Assembly: GCA_948567375.1 (NCBI GenBank)
Contig: OX419761.1
Coordinates: 16,060,501 to 16,124,500, forward strand
DNA from: Lunularia cruciata
Taxonomy: Eukaryota; Streptophyta; Marchantiopsida; Lunulariales; Lunulariaceae
Length of the DNA: 64,000 bases
Direction: 5' to 3'
How positions within the stretch are numbered: the first letter of the stretch is position 1; the number at the start of each line of letters is the position of its first letter. A program made the translations under genes and the position numbers. Positions 46,291-56,632 of this stretch are shown one piece after another. The notes under the pieces were generated by a model. It saw only the letters and a program-made list of their open reading frames with translations. It was not told where the DNA came from and ran no database searches.

Positions 46291-47690
46291 GGCACCGCTA
46301 ATTCTAGGTCTGGGTTATATGACCAGCTGTCACTCTCGGCAGAGGTCTTCTTTCAGTAAGAGAAAAAGACATGCAATACTTGGAGATATTCTCGCACGGC
46401 GATTCCTGCATTGTCTTCGTGGTTAACATATAAAAATACCATAATCTGGAAAGACTGGAACTTAGCAAATTTAAGTATAATAATCAGGACAGCCTGCAGT
46501 TATTAAACCACGCAGGATATCATGCATTTATTAAACAAAGCTAAATTAGACATGCTTCCAGCAAGCCTCTGGAGGCCCCTCACGCAACCAAGTTTTTGTT
46601 TATGGGATTCTTTGATCAATTGAATAAATTATTTATCTTGCGGGTAACAGAGTTGCGAAACCCCACAATAAGGCTTAGCATAAACTGGTTAATGAGCCCT
46701 GGAAATATACTATATATAAATTCAAGGAAAGGGCACCACCGTATTCATGTTGTGAGAGGGGAGTGAGTTTTGCGCCTTTTCCGTACCTTCTTCGTAAAAC
46801 ATCGTGAGAACTTAAACTTTTATAAACCCAAATTGTAAGAATATATCTTTGGTGTATTTACATCTTTCTGGCAATAAAATAGATAAAAGTCCTAAAGGAT
46901 GTTGCTTTTAATTTTCTTGCTTGAAATATTAAGCCAAAACCACTAAGTTTTTTTTTGGAACAGATAATAATCCAAAAATATCATTCAAAAATGGCAATCA
47001 GATATAATTTAATATCTATACATCTGTACAAATAAAAACCGCTAACTGAAACAAAACTGCAACTCCGAAACTATGCATCTTTAAACCACTTATGGAGTAA
47101 CTAAAGACTCAATAGGTTTTGCATTAACCTTCCATGGAGTGGATAAAACATAAGAATGTTTTATCCTTCTGCATTTTGACATGTCTTCCCGTCCTTTTTG
47201 TTATCATGCGAGGTTGCCTTGTTCCTTAAAGAGAATTGAGCCAAAACCATTAAAGGTCTTGAAACCTATCTTTAGGTCATGAATCATTTAAAGAATAGAT
47301 ATTAACATAAATAATTATAGAAAAATAATTTAGAATAGATATAGGAATTTATTTTTTTAAATAAGCTTGAACGGAAAAAAAAATAAAACAAGTTTTAATC
47401 TCTCTATAATTTAGTATTTTTAATGTTTATAAAACCACCGTCAATTCACTAATAACTATGTGGCCAAAATCCATTACAAACCTTTTGAAGAAAAATAGAT
47501 ACTTTATAAAGCTCATCGCCCGAGAACGCTGCAAAGTGACCAACACTCTATCTAAAGTAGGAAGTGAACATGGCTTAGGAGACGGCCATAGCTCCTCTCT
47601 CAATAAGTAGGGCAAAAGTACACTGGTTAGAAAATAGGGCTAAAATACAGCAAGTCTGTCTAGGTCCTTCACACTACCAGATCTGTTCAT
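46291..47690. other. Intergenic, fragments of mid-repeat DNA
   Basis: 46610-46830 resembles the mid-repeat unit (CACCGTATTCATGTTGTGAGA). A much-decayed LINE-tail piece lies near 47160-47225 (GTCTTCCCGTCCTTTTTG). The rest is AT-rich without a gene. Confidence 0.4.
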
Positions 47691-47699
47691 AAAATTCCT

Positions 47700-48390
47700 A
47701 TTATCATTTGAGGAATTATCTCTCTCTTGCGTAAGAATGAGTTGCAGACAAGGAGATAAGCATAAACTATTGCATCATGAATCCTTGGGAACATAGGAAA
47801 CATCCAAACAAAGGAAAACACCACCATATTCAAGTCGCAAGATGTGAGTGAGTCCGCGTATGTACATTGAGCCTTGAGCCTTGAGCGTATGTATTATCAC
47901 CAAGAACATAAAAGTTGTGAAATTTTAAGCTGCTACCAAACTTATTTCAAAACTTTCTCTCTGAATAGTGTGCAGACGCATCGTCCGCACAAAGCAGCGC
48001 GTGTGAAAGATACAAACCAGGAGAATTGACATGTTAAGAATCAGCGCAATACAAGGATCAAACTCTTTGAACCCATAGCTTCTAGTAACTTAAAGTAGTG
48101 TCGCCTCAAATGAATAACACAAGTTGATACTTCAGAATAATGAATTTATGAACTTTAAATAACTCTGATTCCAACCAGCTTTATAGCTAGGCGTTTCTTA
48201 ACAAGTGATAAAGCGGCTACTTCCCATCCTAATTTCGAGGAACAAATACATAAAAGAGAAGCTAACGTAATCATATACAAAGTTACAGTTTTATAATTTA
48301 GGGCACCAGACAGATTTCACCCAACAACCTCCGAAGATTAGTAACGTTGCCCGCAAAGTACCAGCGAGATTTTCTCCGATCTCAACCTGA
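47700..48390 (+). repeat. Mid-repetitive unit, copy d
   Basis: Highly similar to 51028-51710 over its whole length (GAGTTGCAGACAAGGAGATAAGCAT at 47748 and 51049; AACAACCTCCGAAGA.TAGTAACGTTGCCCGCAAAGTA at about 48321 and 51620). These two are much closer to each other than to other copies, so they arose by a recent duplication. Confidence 0.7.
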
Positions 48391-49631
48391 AACCTGAGAT
48401 TGGATGAAGAACATGATTATGAATTATTTCTTTGCAAGCGTTTGGTCAATTTGGATGGGAGTTATGATCACGGATTATTTCATTAGAAGAATTTATTCAA
48501 TCTGTCTGAGTGCTGCATGTAATGCGGGCAAGGCATATACAATTGCATTGCAACCGACGTTGCGATCGATTCTCGTTAGCGGTCATAAGTCATACAGTGA
48601 AAAAATATTAAACAATCATATGAAGAAATTCAAGCAAACAATATCATATTGTGGAATTTCTCTAAAAATTAAGAGGATAAACTAGTGTTAAACCCAAGGA
48701 GAAAGAGACCGTAGAGAATAACAAGGAGGATGGGAAGATCTATCAGACCTTGCAAAGACGTGAATAACTATATCGGGAGGAGGTATCGGGAGGAGGAGTA
48801 CGGGAGAGTAGAGGGAGAGAAGTAAGAGGGAAGATTTATATTTTTTAGGGTTCTCTAGCATATAGTGAGTGAATAGCCTATTATGTTTGTATTTTAATTT
48901 TGGATCCATTGGAATTAGATTGAAGACAACGGAGAATTGAGTAGAGAGTTATGTAGATTGTTAGATTTTTTTAGGGTTTAGAGTGATTATTACATTTTGA
49001 GAGTGATAGGTATAGAATTTTCATTTTTAATTTGTTTGTTTTCATGATTAAGTTTTCACTGTAATTTAATTAAAAAAATTTAGATATGGAAATTGAAAAT
49101 TATGAGAATTTATAGCTTTTAAGGTTTGGAGAGATTATATTTTCTTGTGTGAGAGGTGGTGGTTTTGGAGGTATGGGGAGATATAGAGAGGAGTATCATG
49201 TGTTACTATCTTTATTCTTGCGGTAGCCATGGCTATACCTTCCCATGTGTGGTTGCCTAAAGCGTCTCATGATACACCATGCTTAGTGGATCCTTGATAC
49301 TTTACCTTGCAAGGGATAAAGACCCATGTGTGAAAGATGCACAAGGATTATGATTGGACCACTTGGGATATCCACATGAAGCGAGTGATCACATCAATAG
49401 CAATGACACTCGGGTTACACACACTTCTTCTATCCCTTTGTTGATTGTTCTAGGGATATTGATCGAGTCATGGGAGTGGTTAGCTTCTCAAGCGGGTTGC
49501 ATTTTGGGATTATTTGAGACTAGTTTTCCATATCCTCGACTATTAATAGGCTACATTGCACACTCCATGATGAGACTAGATAGGGTTTTTGTCTACCACT
49601 CGATTGATTGGCACATGATCCCTTGGACGAG
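48391..49631. other. No recognisable gene
   Basis: Two open frames occur (48404-48685 and 49354-49659), neither with a recognised domain nor a paralogue in the window. A decayed LINE-tail core (GGATGGGAAGATCTATC) is at 48727. Purine-rich short repeats lie around 48770-48835 (GGGAGGAGG). Confidence 0.35.
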
Positions 49632-49701
49632 TGTAACAATATGGAGTTTAGCGACGTAGTTAATAAAGCTAACAAAATAGAAAATAAGCCAAATTAACCT
49701 A

Positions 49702-49921
49702 GAATATTCCAAAAGCATCTAAGAAGCTTCTTGGGAAACTTCCCGACTAGTTAACTTGCACCCCAAGCAGGTAGCTTCTAGAAGGAAGCTTCTAGAAGCT
49801 TCTAACTAGCTTAGCTTACATGCCAAGTAGGCGGCTTCTAGAAGGAAGCTTCTTGAGAAGCTTCCTGGTTAACTTGGCTTGCACTCTAAGAACGGCTCAA
49901 GGAAGCTTCTTGAGAAGTTTC
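49702..49921 (+). promoter_or_regulatory. Cluster of heat-shock-element-like sites in U3
   Basis: HSF binds alternating nGAAn/nTTCn units. Here GAAnnTTC or TTCnnGAA dyads occur at 49702 (GAATATTC), 49723, 49735, 49776, 49785-49802 (GAAGCTTCTAGAAGCTTC, four perfect units in a row), 49836, 49845, 49857, 49902 and 49914. They lie 20-240 bases upstream of the TATA box, the arrangement expected of a heat-activated promoter as in ONSEN-type elements. Function is inferred. Confidence 0.75.
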
Positions 49922-49942
49922 TCAAGGGCCTTGTATGCTACC

Positions 49943-49950
49943 TATAAATA
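49943..49950 (+). promoter_or_regulatory. TATA box of element H LTR
   Basis: TATAAATA within CTATAAATACC, located in the LTR between the heat-shock-element cluster and the LTR end. It is the likely start of U3-driven transcription. Confidence 0.7.
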
Positions 49951-50055
49951 CCAAAGCTGAAACTCATGCTAGGCATTTGGATTTTTTCCACATTCAAGTG
50001 TCCCAATGTGAACTTCTATTCTCCTATTTCTCTCCTCGGTTTTGGTCTTTTACAT

Positions 50056-50067
50056 TGGTATCAGAGC
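50056..50067 (+). other. Primer-binding site (initiator-Met tRNA)
   Basis: TGGTATCAGAGC, complementary to the 3' end of plant initiator methionine tRNA, one base after the LTR end. It fixes the LTR boundary and the plus orientation. Confidence 0.9.
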
Positions 50068-50325
50068 AGAAATGAGATACATGGAATTTATAGACCACAA
50101 AATCCACTTCCACCAAACCATTGGGATTTTTGTGTCCAAGAACTACCCAAGCATTGTTTCATACAATTCATCACCTCGCACTTTGGACAAGATTTCCTAT
50201 ATATGTTCACCATATTTGAGGAACCCTTGGTACTTCCAGCGGTAACTTATGGAGAACGGTGGACGTGTTGTTTCTATGTGTTAATAAATTAGATGGATTA
50301 GGGGTGGTGTGATAAAGTAGCAACC

Positions 50326-51027
50326 ATGGCGGCAATACCCGATGCTATCCTTTCTATGTAGCAACAAATAGAGCACCTCACTTGATTGTTGGATGAACTA
50401 GATCTTTGACAACAAGAGCATGAAGAGAGAGTACCAATTTGAGAAGGAGAAGATTGGATCAAATTCCCTAAACCCAATGTATTTGAAGGTAAGAATCTCT
50501 CGAGTGTAGTGGAGAATTTTATGTTTGACTGCAAACGTTATTTTGAAGCTACCAATCTACAAGACGAGCAAAATAGATTCTCTTGGCTTCTAGCCAATTG
50601 GATGGAGTAGTGGAGCGAGCTGACTGAAAAATTGTTGTACCAATCTTGACATGGGTAAAATTCAAGAGCGCAATAGTTAGTTTATTCTAAACTATAAATA
50701 CCACATGAGCTGCAGAGGATAAGTTGGCAGAGTTGAAATAGATTGGCTCTGTAAGAAGTTACATCACGTAGTTCCAAAACACCATCATGGAAATTCCATG
50801 TATATTGGTAGGTGAAGTTGTGGATCGATTGTGAGGGGCTTGAAGGCAAGAACCAAATTAGAGGTAACTATGCGAGAACCACAAAACTTGGAGGAAGTCA
50901 TGTGGTTGGTCGATTGTTTTGATTCCTTGGTGGTAACAACTTCATATCGACTTCGACCTCGACCTCCATAGAGCCTACTAATACACTACACACGAGTGGA
51001 GGAACCAGCACCAATGGAGATTGATAC
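50326..51027 (+). pseudogene. gag remnant of element H
   Basis: From ATG at 50326 one frame runs through stops to a Ty3/gypsy-type capsid region: FPKPNVFEGKNLSS, then VENFMFDCKRYFEATNLQDE, then FSWLLANWME, the usual 'F.G...V..F...C..YF.AT.L.D...R' pattern. Stops at 50359 (TAG), then TGA codons near 50383, 50407 and 50440, sit where Gln or Arg codons would be expected. After about 50690 frames are confused; EEPAPMEIDT (about 51000) looks like the region before the zinc knuckle. The element ends at about 51027, where mid-repeat DNA resumes. Pol is absent. Confidence 0.7.
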
Positions 51028-51710
51028 AATTCTCTCTTGAGAAAAAAAGAGTTGCAGACAAGGAGATAAGCATGAACCATTGCATCATGAATCATTGGAA
51101 ACATCGGAAACACCCAAACAAAGGAAAAACACCACCATATTCATGTTGCAATATGTGAGTGAGTCCGTATGTATCTTGAGCCTTTTCCCTCTCCCTGCTC
51201 ATCACAACAATATAAAAATTGTGAGATTTTAAGCTGCTACCAAACTTATTTCAAAACTTTCTCACTGAATGGTGTGCGCACTGATCGTCCGCACAAAGCA
51301 GCGCGTGTGAAATATTCAGATCAGGAGACTCGTACAAGCATACTCTAATTGACATGTTAAGAATCAGCGCAATACAAGGATCAAACACTTTGAACCCATA
51401 GCTTGTAGTCACCTCAAATGAATAGACAAGTTGATACTTCAGAATAATGAATATATGAACTTTAAATGACTCTGATTCCAACCAGCTTTATAGATAGGCG
51501 TTTCTTAACAAGTGATAAAGCGGCTACTTCCCATCCTAATTTCGAGGAACAAACACATAGAAGAGAAGCTAACGTAATCATATACAAAGCTACAGTTTTG
51601 TGATTCAGGGCAACAGACAGATTTTACGCAACAACCTCCGAAGACTAGTAACGTTGCCCGCAAAGTAACAGCGAGATTTTCTCATACTCGTGAATAACTG
51701 ACATGACGCA
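51028..51710 (+). repeat. Mid-repetitive unit, copy e
   Basis: Near-identical twin of 47700-48390, starting at the truncated end of element H. The pair therefore flanks the stretch 48391-51027. Confidence 0.7.
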
Positions 51711-51989
51711 AGATTAAACGAGGGAATTAAATTAGGGTCAAACTCATGGCTGCGATGGGTATATTTAAGAGAAAATGCGATATTTAATGATAGATCATAA
51801 AATACGGACGGCGTGGACCATTTTGCTCTCGATCGGAAATCCCCTTGAGGATAATGAATTTCCTGTGCAAACTCTCTTTAAATTCTCAAGAGGGTCATTT
51901 TCGTTTGTCTGTGAGATTTGTGAAACTCGCGAAATAACAAAATATGATTCACCCCTAACGCGAGTTAAGTTGTATTTAGGGACTTTGCG
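51711..51989. other. Spacer, no gene seen
   Basis: An open frame crosses 51775-52086 without a recognised domain. A 13-base imperfect hairpin follows at 52015-52040 (AGGTGTTTCC.AGGAAACACCT). Confidence 0.35.
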
Positions 51990-54190
51990 GATAACGTTAC
52001 TAACGTCGCCCGCAAGGTGTTTCCAAGGAAACACCTTGTGGGCAACTTGGTTTTATTTATTCGTGGACGACTTTTCTGACCCGTAGAGCATACCTGCGAA
52101 ACCGCACTCTTCTCCCCGGCCGGCTATGGTGGTCCTTCGAACTTGGTTCGCTCTTATCCAGGTCGTTGTGTTCCGCCGTCCATGTGCATGTCACGCGTGC
52201 AATAGCTAATTCCCATGCGTCAACACGACAAAAACTGGCAGAGCCACTTAGAGATTGTACCGGGATGACAATGATGGACGCTACTCCATCCGTTTCGCTG
52301 ATCCTCATCCTCTTCAGCGAGCAGACCATGAAAACAACAACTATGATTGGATATTATTTGTGATTAATCACATCCAATGTGCATCTTAAAATTGAAGTCC
52401 AATATGAACCTTCTGGATTATCCTCTAATGGAACAAAATTCAAATGAGTACATCCGCACTGCTCTATGTTCTCAATTCAACAATGAAGACAAATAAGCTC
52501 CATATTGATGATACAAAGGTACCAGAAGAAAAGAAAAGGAAATTAATGGATAATGGTCCCCTTCGCTTCTTGCGGGTGCTGAGCTCCGAGTAGTTAAGGA
52601 TGTTTGTCGGTGGGCTTTTGGCGTTTACGCTTGCCTCTCCAGTTCTTCTTCTTTATTTTGGCCTCTGGCCACCAACGTTTTAGCTTTATTGGCTTCTCAC
52701 TACTATAAGGGTCTTCGGGCTCCGTCCCACTAGTAAAAAGTACTTTAGATAAACGTTCTTAAATATCTTAAATGAACTCTAGCCGTGATATTGATCTCAC
52801 CTCTACAAAGTTCATGGGACTCCGTCCTCTTCAAAAGAATGTTCAAAAGAATAAGTTCTTAAATATCTTAATGGTCTGCGGTTGAAAAAATTGTCTATAG
52901 GGATTCATCAGGTGGTTTATGTAGGAGCTGTTTTCTATAGGCCAGCGTACTCTAGGCGCAGAGTGCAAGTCCGCCCACAAAGTGCGTAGAAAAAACCATT
53001 CCTATAACTGGAGAACCAACACCAGGGATGTCAAATCTTCATCTTTCATTATGTGGCTGAACAGGCCAGTTTCAATGGTAAGCTTCTTCGTTTCCTTCCG
53101 TTGAGAAGATTGAAAGTTAACAAATCGGAGAAAACATATTTGGTAAAGTTCGAAAATATATGTAGCATGTAATCACCGGAGATTGGAAATTAAGAAGACA
53201 AGATGGGAGAGAAAATATCGCCAATACAGATCATTTGTCTTGTCATTTTAATATTCAACAACTGGATACATATCAGGTATTTTGCAAATAAAGTCATCGG
53301 TAATGAAGACAGTTATTATGTCGTAATAAAAGACCTTCTGCTGACAAAATCATGAGTATCAATGTATGTATTCAAAAAGCGTATATCAGATTCATCTTAA
53401 TTCACTATTTACAATTGCTTTTACAGAAAAATATATCATCAAATTTGAGGTGTTTGCATGAAACATAATCTAGCTTCATTTTACGGCGTAAAGTATCAAA
53501 GCACCGAATTGAATATTTATGAACTGTTTCGCGTTTGAACATGTATGTGACGGTTGGTGTATCTACTATTCCGGAAAAGTATATTCAACTAAATATAAAT
53601 GTTCATGTAAGATATTATTTTTCAGCTCAAATTTAAATTCCAGAGATAATTATGTGCCATTTAGCTAATACTGCCCTAAAGGAAAAAAAATTATTCACAT
53701 CTAGCATTTTGAAGGATGAAACTGTTCATTATCTGCTTTTCGTTCATGGACTGATGCCTCCGCTGTGGAATGAACCCGGGAACAGGGGAGCACACTATCA
53801 AAGAAGAACCTAAGGCCAATATGATTGTGTATCCTCTGGTCTTTCTCTTTCCTCATCTAATTCCTTCGTTCAATTCTCTTATTCGATGTAGTTATATGAA
53901 CCATATGACAAATTCTTCTTTCTCTTAGGAATCACACTTTTATGCTAGCAGGACATCATGCATCTTAAAAATAGGGCTAAACTACACACGATATCCAGCA
54001 ATCCGGTCGAGGCTCTTCACTACCAGATTCTGTTTATAAACTTCTTAATATTAACTGAAAGAATACTTCTCTCTCACGATAAAAAGGAGTTGTGAAACAA
54101 GGAGATAAACATTAACTATTGAATCATGATTCCCTGGAATCTACAAATATATAACATCCACACAAGTAAAAAGCACCATCATATTCATGT

Positions 54191-54316
54191 GACATCTCTC
54201 ATATAGACTCTATTGGGGCTGAGCCCCATTTTACCTTGTTCATCTCTCCCTTGTGAGGGCTTGATGGGGTCTTCCCATCCTTTATTTTTCTTTCCCTACG
54301 CGGTCGTCCTTCATGT
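54191..54316 (+). mobile_element. Short LINE-tail/SINE-like element with 9-bp TSD
   Basis: Inserted between two copies of TATTCATGT; the empty site is at about 1912-1921 (CATATTCATGTTGCGAG). It contains GGGGCTGAGCCCC, GGCTTGATGGGGTC, TTCCCATCC and CTACGCGGTCGTCC. Sequence and order equal the 3' UTR of the LINE copies at 4920-6540. Confidence 0.75.
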
Positions 54317-54658
54317 ATTCATGTTGTGAGAAGTGAGTGGGCTACCGAACTGCTGTCCAAAGCGTTCTCATTGACTTCGGTGTCCTTCGAATATAGCAGC
54401 GGTTGAAATATATCAACCTTAGAGGCTTTACATGCTTACTTTATGTGACACGTTGAAGATCAACCGAGTACAAGGATAAGACTCTTTGAATCCATAACTT
54501 CTAGTAACTTAAAAAAATACAATCACTTCAAATGAATAGACAAGAGACATTTCACAACTAATGATATGTAAACTTAAATAACAATGATTCCCTGACCAGC
54601 TTTATAGATAGGTTTTCTCCTAAGAAGTGATAAAGCCTATTACAGTGGGGCTACCTAC

Positions 54659-54765
54659 CATGGGGCTTAGCCCCATCTTACCTTTTTTGTCTCTCTCTTG
54701 TACGGCTTGATGGGGTCTTCCCATCCTTCATTTTTCCTACGCGGTCGCCTTTTTTTTCCTACCAT
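54659..54765 (+). mobile_element. Short LINE-tail/SINE-like element with T-tail
   Basis: Inserted in the site that reads CTACCTACCGTTCTAA in copy a (2335). Here CCTACC stands on both sides (left end about 54659, right copy 54760-54765). It contains GGGGCTTAGCCCC, GGCTTGATGGGGTC, TTCCCATCC, CTACGCGGTCGCC and ends in a run of eight T, which is the 3' end expected after target-primed reverse transcription. Confidence 0.75.
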
Positions 54766-55250
54766 TCTAAGTTCGAGGAACAGACACACAGAAAAGAGAA
54801 GCAAACGTAATCACAGACAAAGCTACAGTTTTGTAGCTCAGGGCTACAAACAGTGCTGCCCAACAACCTCCGAAGACTAGTGGTGCCACTTGCTTTTGGA
54901 AGACTTTTTATACAGGAGAGCGCACATGCGAAGCGGTGCTCTTTTCCTCAGCCGGCAATGCCTTCCGCGCAATAGCGAATTTCGTGGTGTGAACACGGAA
55001 AGGACTTGCAAAGTTATTTACCGTTGGGGCTTAATTCCCCCTTGAAGTTAAGTTTTTGTTGGCTTGACGTGGTGTTCTCACCCTTCTTACCTTGCTAACT
55101 TTTATATTTATTTAATTTATATTCAATCATATCTCTAGTAACACTTCCAAGTTCTGGTCAAGTATTTGGGTCACCGTGTTCACAATAAGACAACACTCAA
55201 GAAAAGAACTCTCCACATCGGAATACCCTCGTCTACGTTCCTAAGGTTCC

Positions 55251-55594
55251 CACGTGTAAGTTCTGTGGTGACTACCCATTGATTTGTTATCTCTACTGTA
55301 CTTCGAAGAACCGCATAGCATACAGTGGTAAGAAATCCCTCGAGTTAATCGCTGAAATTCCGACCTGAGATTGAGAGGTCACATTACGTTGAACAAAGTG
55401 ACCCACTAAGGTTTCTTTAAAACATTACAATATGCTGCAAAAGTACAGTGAAGAGTGGAAAACCTCTTCACTGAACACCATGCTTAGAGAACTGAAGGCG
55501 GGCAATCTTAAGAAGGTGGAGAAGATATGACTGCTGATACGAAATCCTGGGGAAACTAGACAGTAATAAACTTTAGTAAACAGGTAGACACAAT
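55251..55594. other. No gene seen
   Basis: Short stretch between mid-repeat DNA and the copia LTR; no recognised feature. Confidence 0.4.
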
Positions 55595-55998
55595 TGTTAG
55601 AAAATACAGTCCCAAGGGACCTCTCGCAATAGCACATCATAAGGCCCATTAAACATAAATCAGAGGACTAACAGGAAATAACGTGGTTCACTCCCTGTCC
55701 CAGAAGCTACCTCCACGGCTGAAACAGGCTCACACCAGCCTTCGAACCTCTATTTCCATTGTACATATGTATATATATACAAACACAGGGATAGTCACTC
55801 TGTCATCTGTCTAAACTCCTGAATATAGACCTGCGTGACTTCATGAGTATTGACCACTCAAGATATCTAGTCACTTTAATACTCAACCTTAGAAGTGACT
55901 GAATATATATCCGCATGATACAGCAAGGAGTTTCCATCAATCAAGTTTTGCTCTTGCTCTTGATCAGGCAAGTCACTTATAACAAGCCAAACATAACA
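55595..55998 (-). mobile_element. Ty1/copia 3' LTR
   Basis: About 404 bases, starting TGTTAGAAAATAC and ending CCAAACATAACA, with TGTTA/TAACA inverted ends. Directly right is a pyrimidine-rich tract (AACTCCACCTTTCGC), the polypurine tract (GCGAAAGGTGGAG) of a minus-strand element. Orientation agrees with the pol remnant to its right. The base stretch left of it (55590-55594, ACAAT) would be one target-site duplicate; the partner is not in the window. Confidence 0.8.
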
Positions 55999-56027
55999 AA
56001 CTCCACCTTTCGCTTGTATCCACCTTA

Positions 56028-56632
56028 TCATCCCAAAGAGCAACATTGAACGTTAAGCAAGTTCATGCATAACTTGAACTTCTCAACAGGAATAGGTTTA
56101 GTCAACATATCAGCTGCGTTTACCTCTGTGCCAATCTTTTGCAAATTGATTTCACCATTTGTCACAGCTTCCCTGATAAAATGGTGTCTCACATCAATAT
56201 GCTTTGTCATTGAATGATATACTTGATTCTTTGCCAAGTGAATAGCACTTTGGCTATCACAAAAGAGTGTGGACTTCACATTAGGGAGTCCTATATCCTT
56301 GGCTCATCTTTGTAGCCATATTGCCTCCTTGGCAGCCTCAGTTGTTGCCATATATTCTGCCTCTGTAGTAGAAAGAGCAATAGTGCATTTGAGAGTAGAC
56401 TTCCAACTTACTGCACCACCAACAAGTGTAAAAGCAAATCCTATTGTAGACCTTCTCTTATCCAAGTCTCCGGCAAAATCAGAATCTACGTACCCTGTAA
56501 TTCCTCCTTCTTGTTCCTTCTCCACATCAAACTTAATGCCAATATTTATAGTCCCTTTCAAGTAACGAAGTATCTACTTCACAACTTCCCAATGTTGTTT
56601 CCCCAAATTTGCCATGTATCTACTCACCATGC
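56028..56632 (-). pseudogene. Ty1/copia RNase H end of pol
   Basis: On the minus strand: MSRYMANLGKQHWE-like start, LKGTINIGIKF, then YVDSDFAGDLDKRRSTIGFA (first RNase H aspartate, Y.DSD.AGD..KRRST.G), STTEAEYMA (glutamate), a TGA at about 56304, SQSAIHLAKNQVYH with LFCD before it (aspartate), HIDVRHHFIREAV, DMLTKPIP and the end. All typical copia RNase H landmarks are present; upstream reverse transcriptase, integrase, protease and gag are missing because the gypsy element begins at 56633. The single TGA stands where an Arg codon would be expected. Confidence 0.9.

Larger units (their letters stand above)
49632..50054 (+). mobile_element. 5' LTR of a plus-strand LTR retrotransposon (element H)
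   Basis: Begins TGTAACAATATGG and ends GGTCTTTTACA, giving 5-bp inverted ends TGTAA/TTACA. It is followed after one base by a tRNA-iMet primer-binding site. A TATA box (TATAAATA, 49943-49950) lies about 110 bases before the LTR end. The U3 part is crowded with heat-shock-element-like sites. No matching 3' LTR was found in the window. Confidence 0.85.
51990..55250 (+). repeat. Mid-repetitive unit, copy f (longest)
   Basis: Most complete copy. The box GCATACCTGCGAA (52088) recurs at 54905 (GCGCACATGCGAAG), so the unit is about 2.8 kb. Landmarks in order are TGTGATTAATCACATCC (52360), GGTCCCCTTCGCTTCTTG (52555), AAAGTATCAAAGCACCG (53491), CATGGACTGATGCCTC (53744), GAATCATGATTCC (54121), ACCAGCTTTATAGATAGG (54595) and CTCCGAAGACTAGTGG (54869). 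Two short LINE-tail elements are inserted in it. No conserved reading frame except possibly the one discussed at 63741-63950. Confidence 0.6.

Noticed and set aside
48404-48685. 93-codon frame with an apparent hydrophobic start
   Set aside because: No paralogue, no splice context, no recognised domain; may be chance.
49354-49659. 101-codon frame upstream of the element H LTR
   Set aside because: Runs into the LTR start and shows no domain; not supported as a gene.
55720-55750. tRNA-like GGTTCGAAGG box on the minus strand
   Set aside because: It lies inside the copia LTR and no cloverleaf can be drawn around it.
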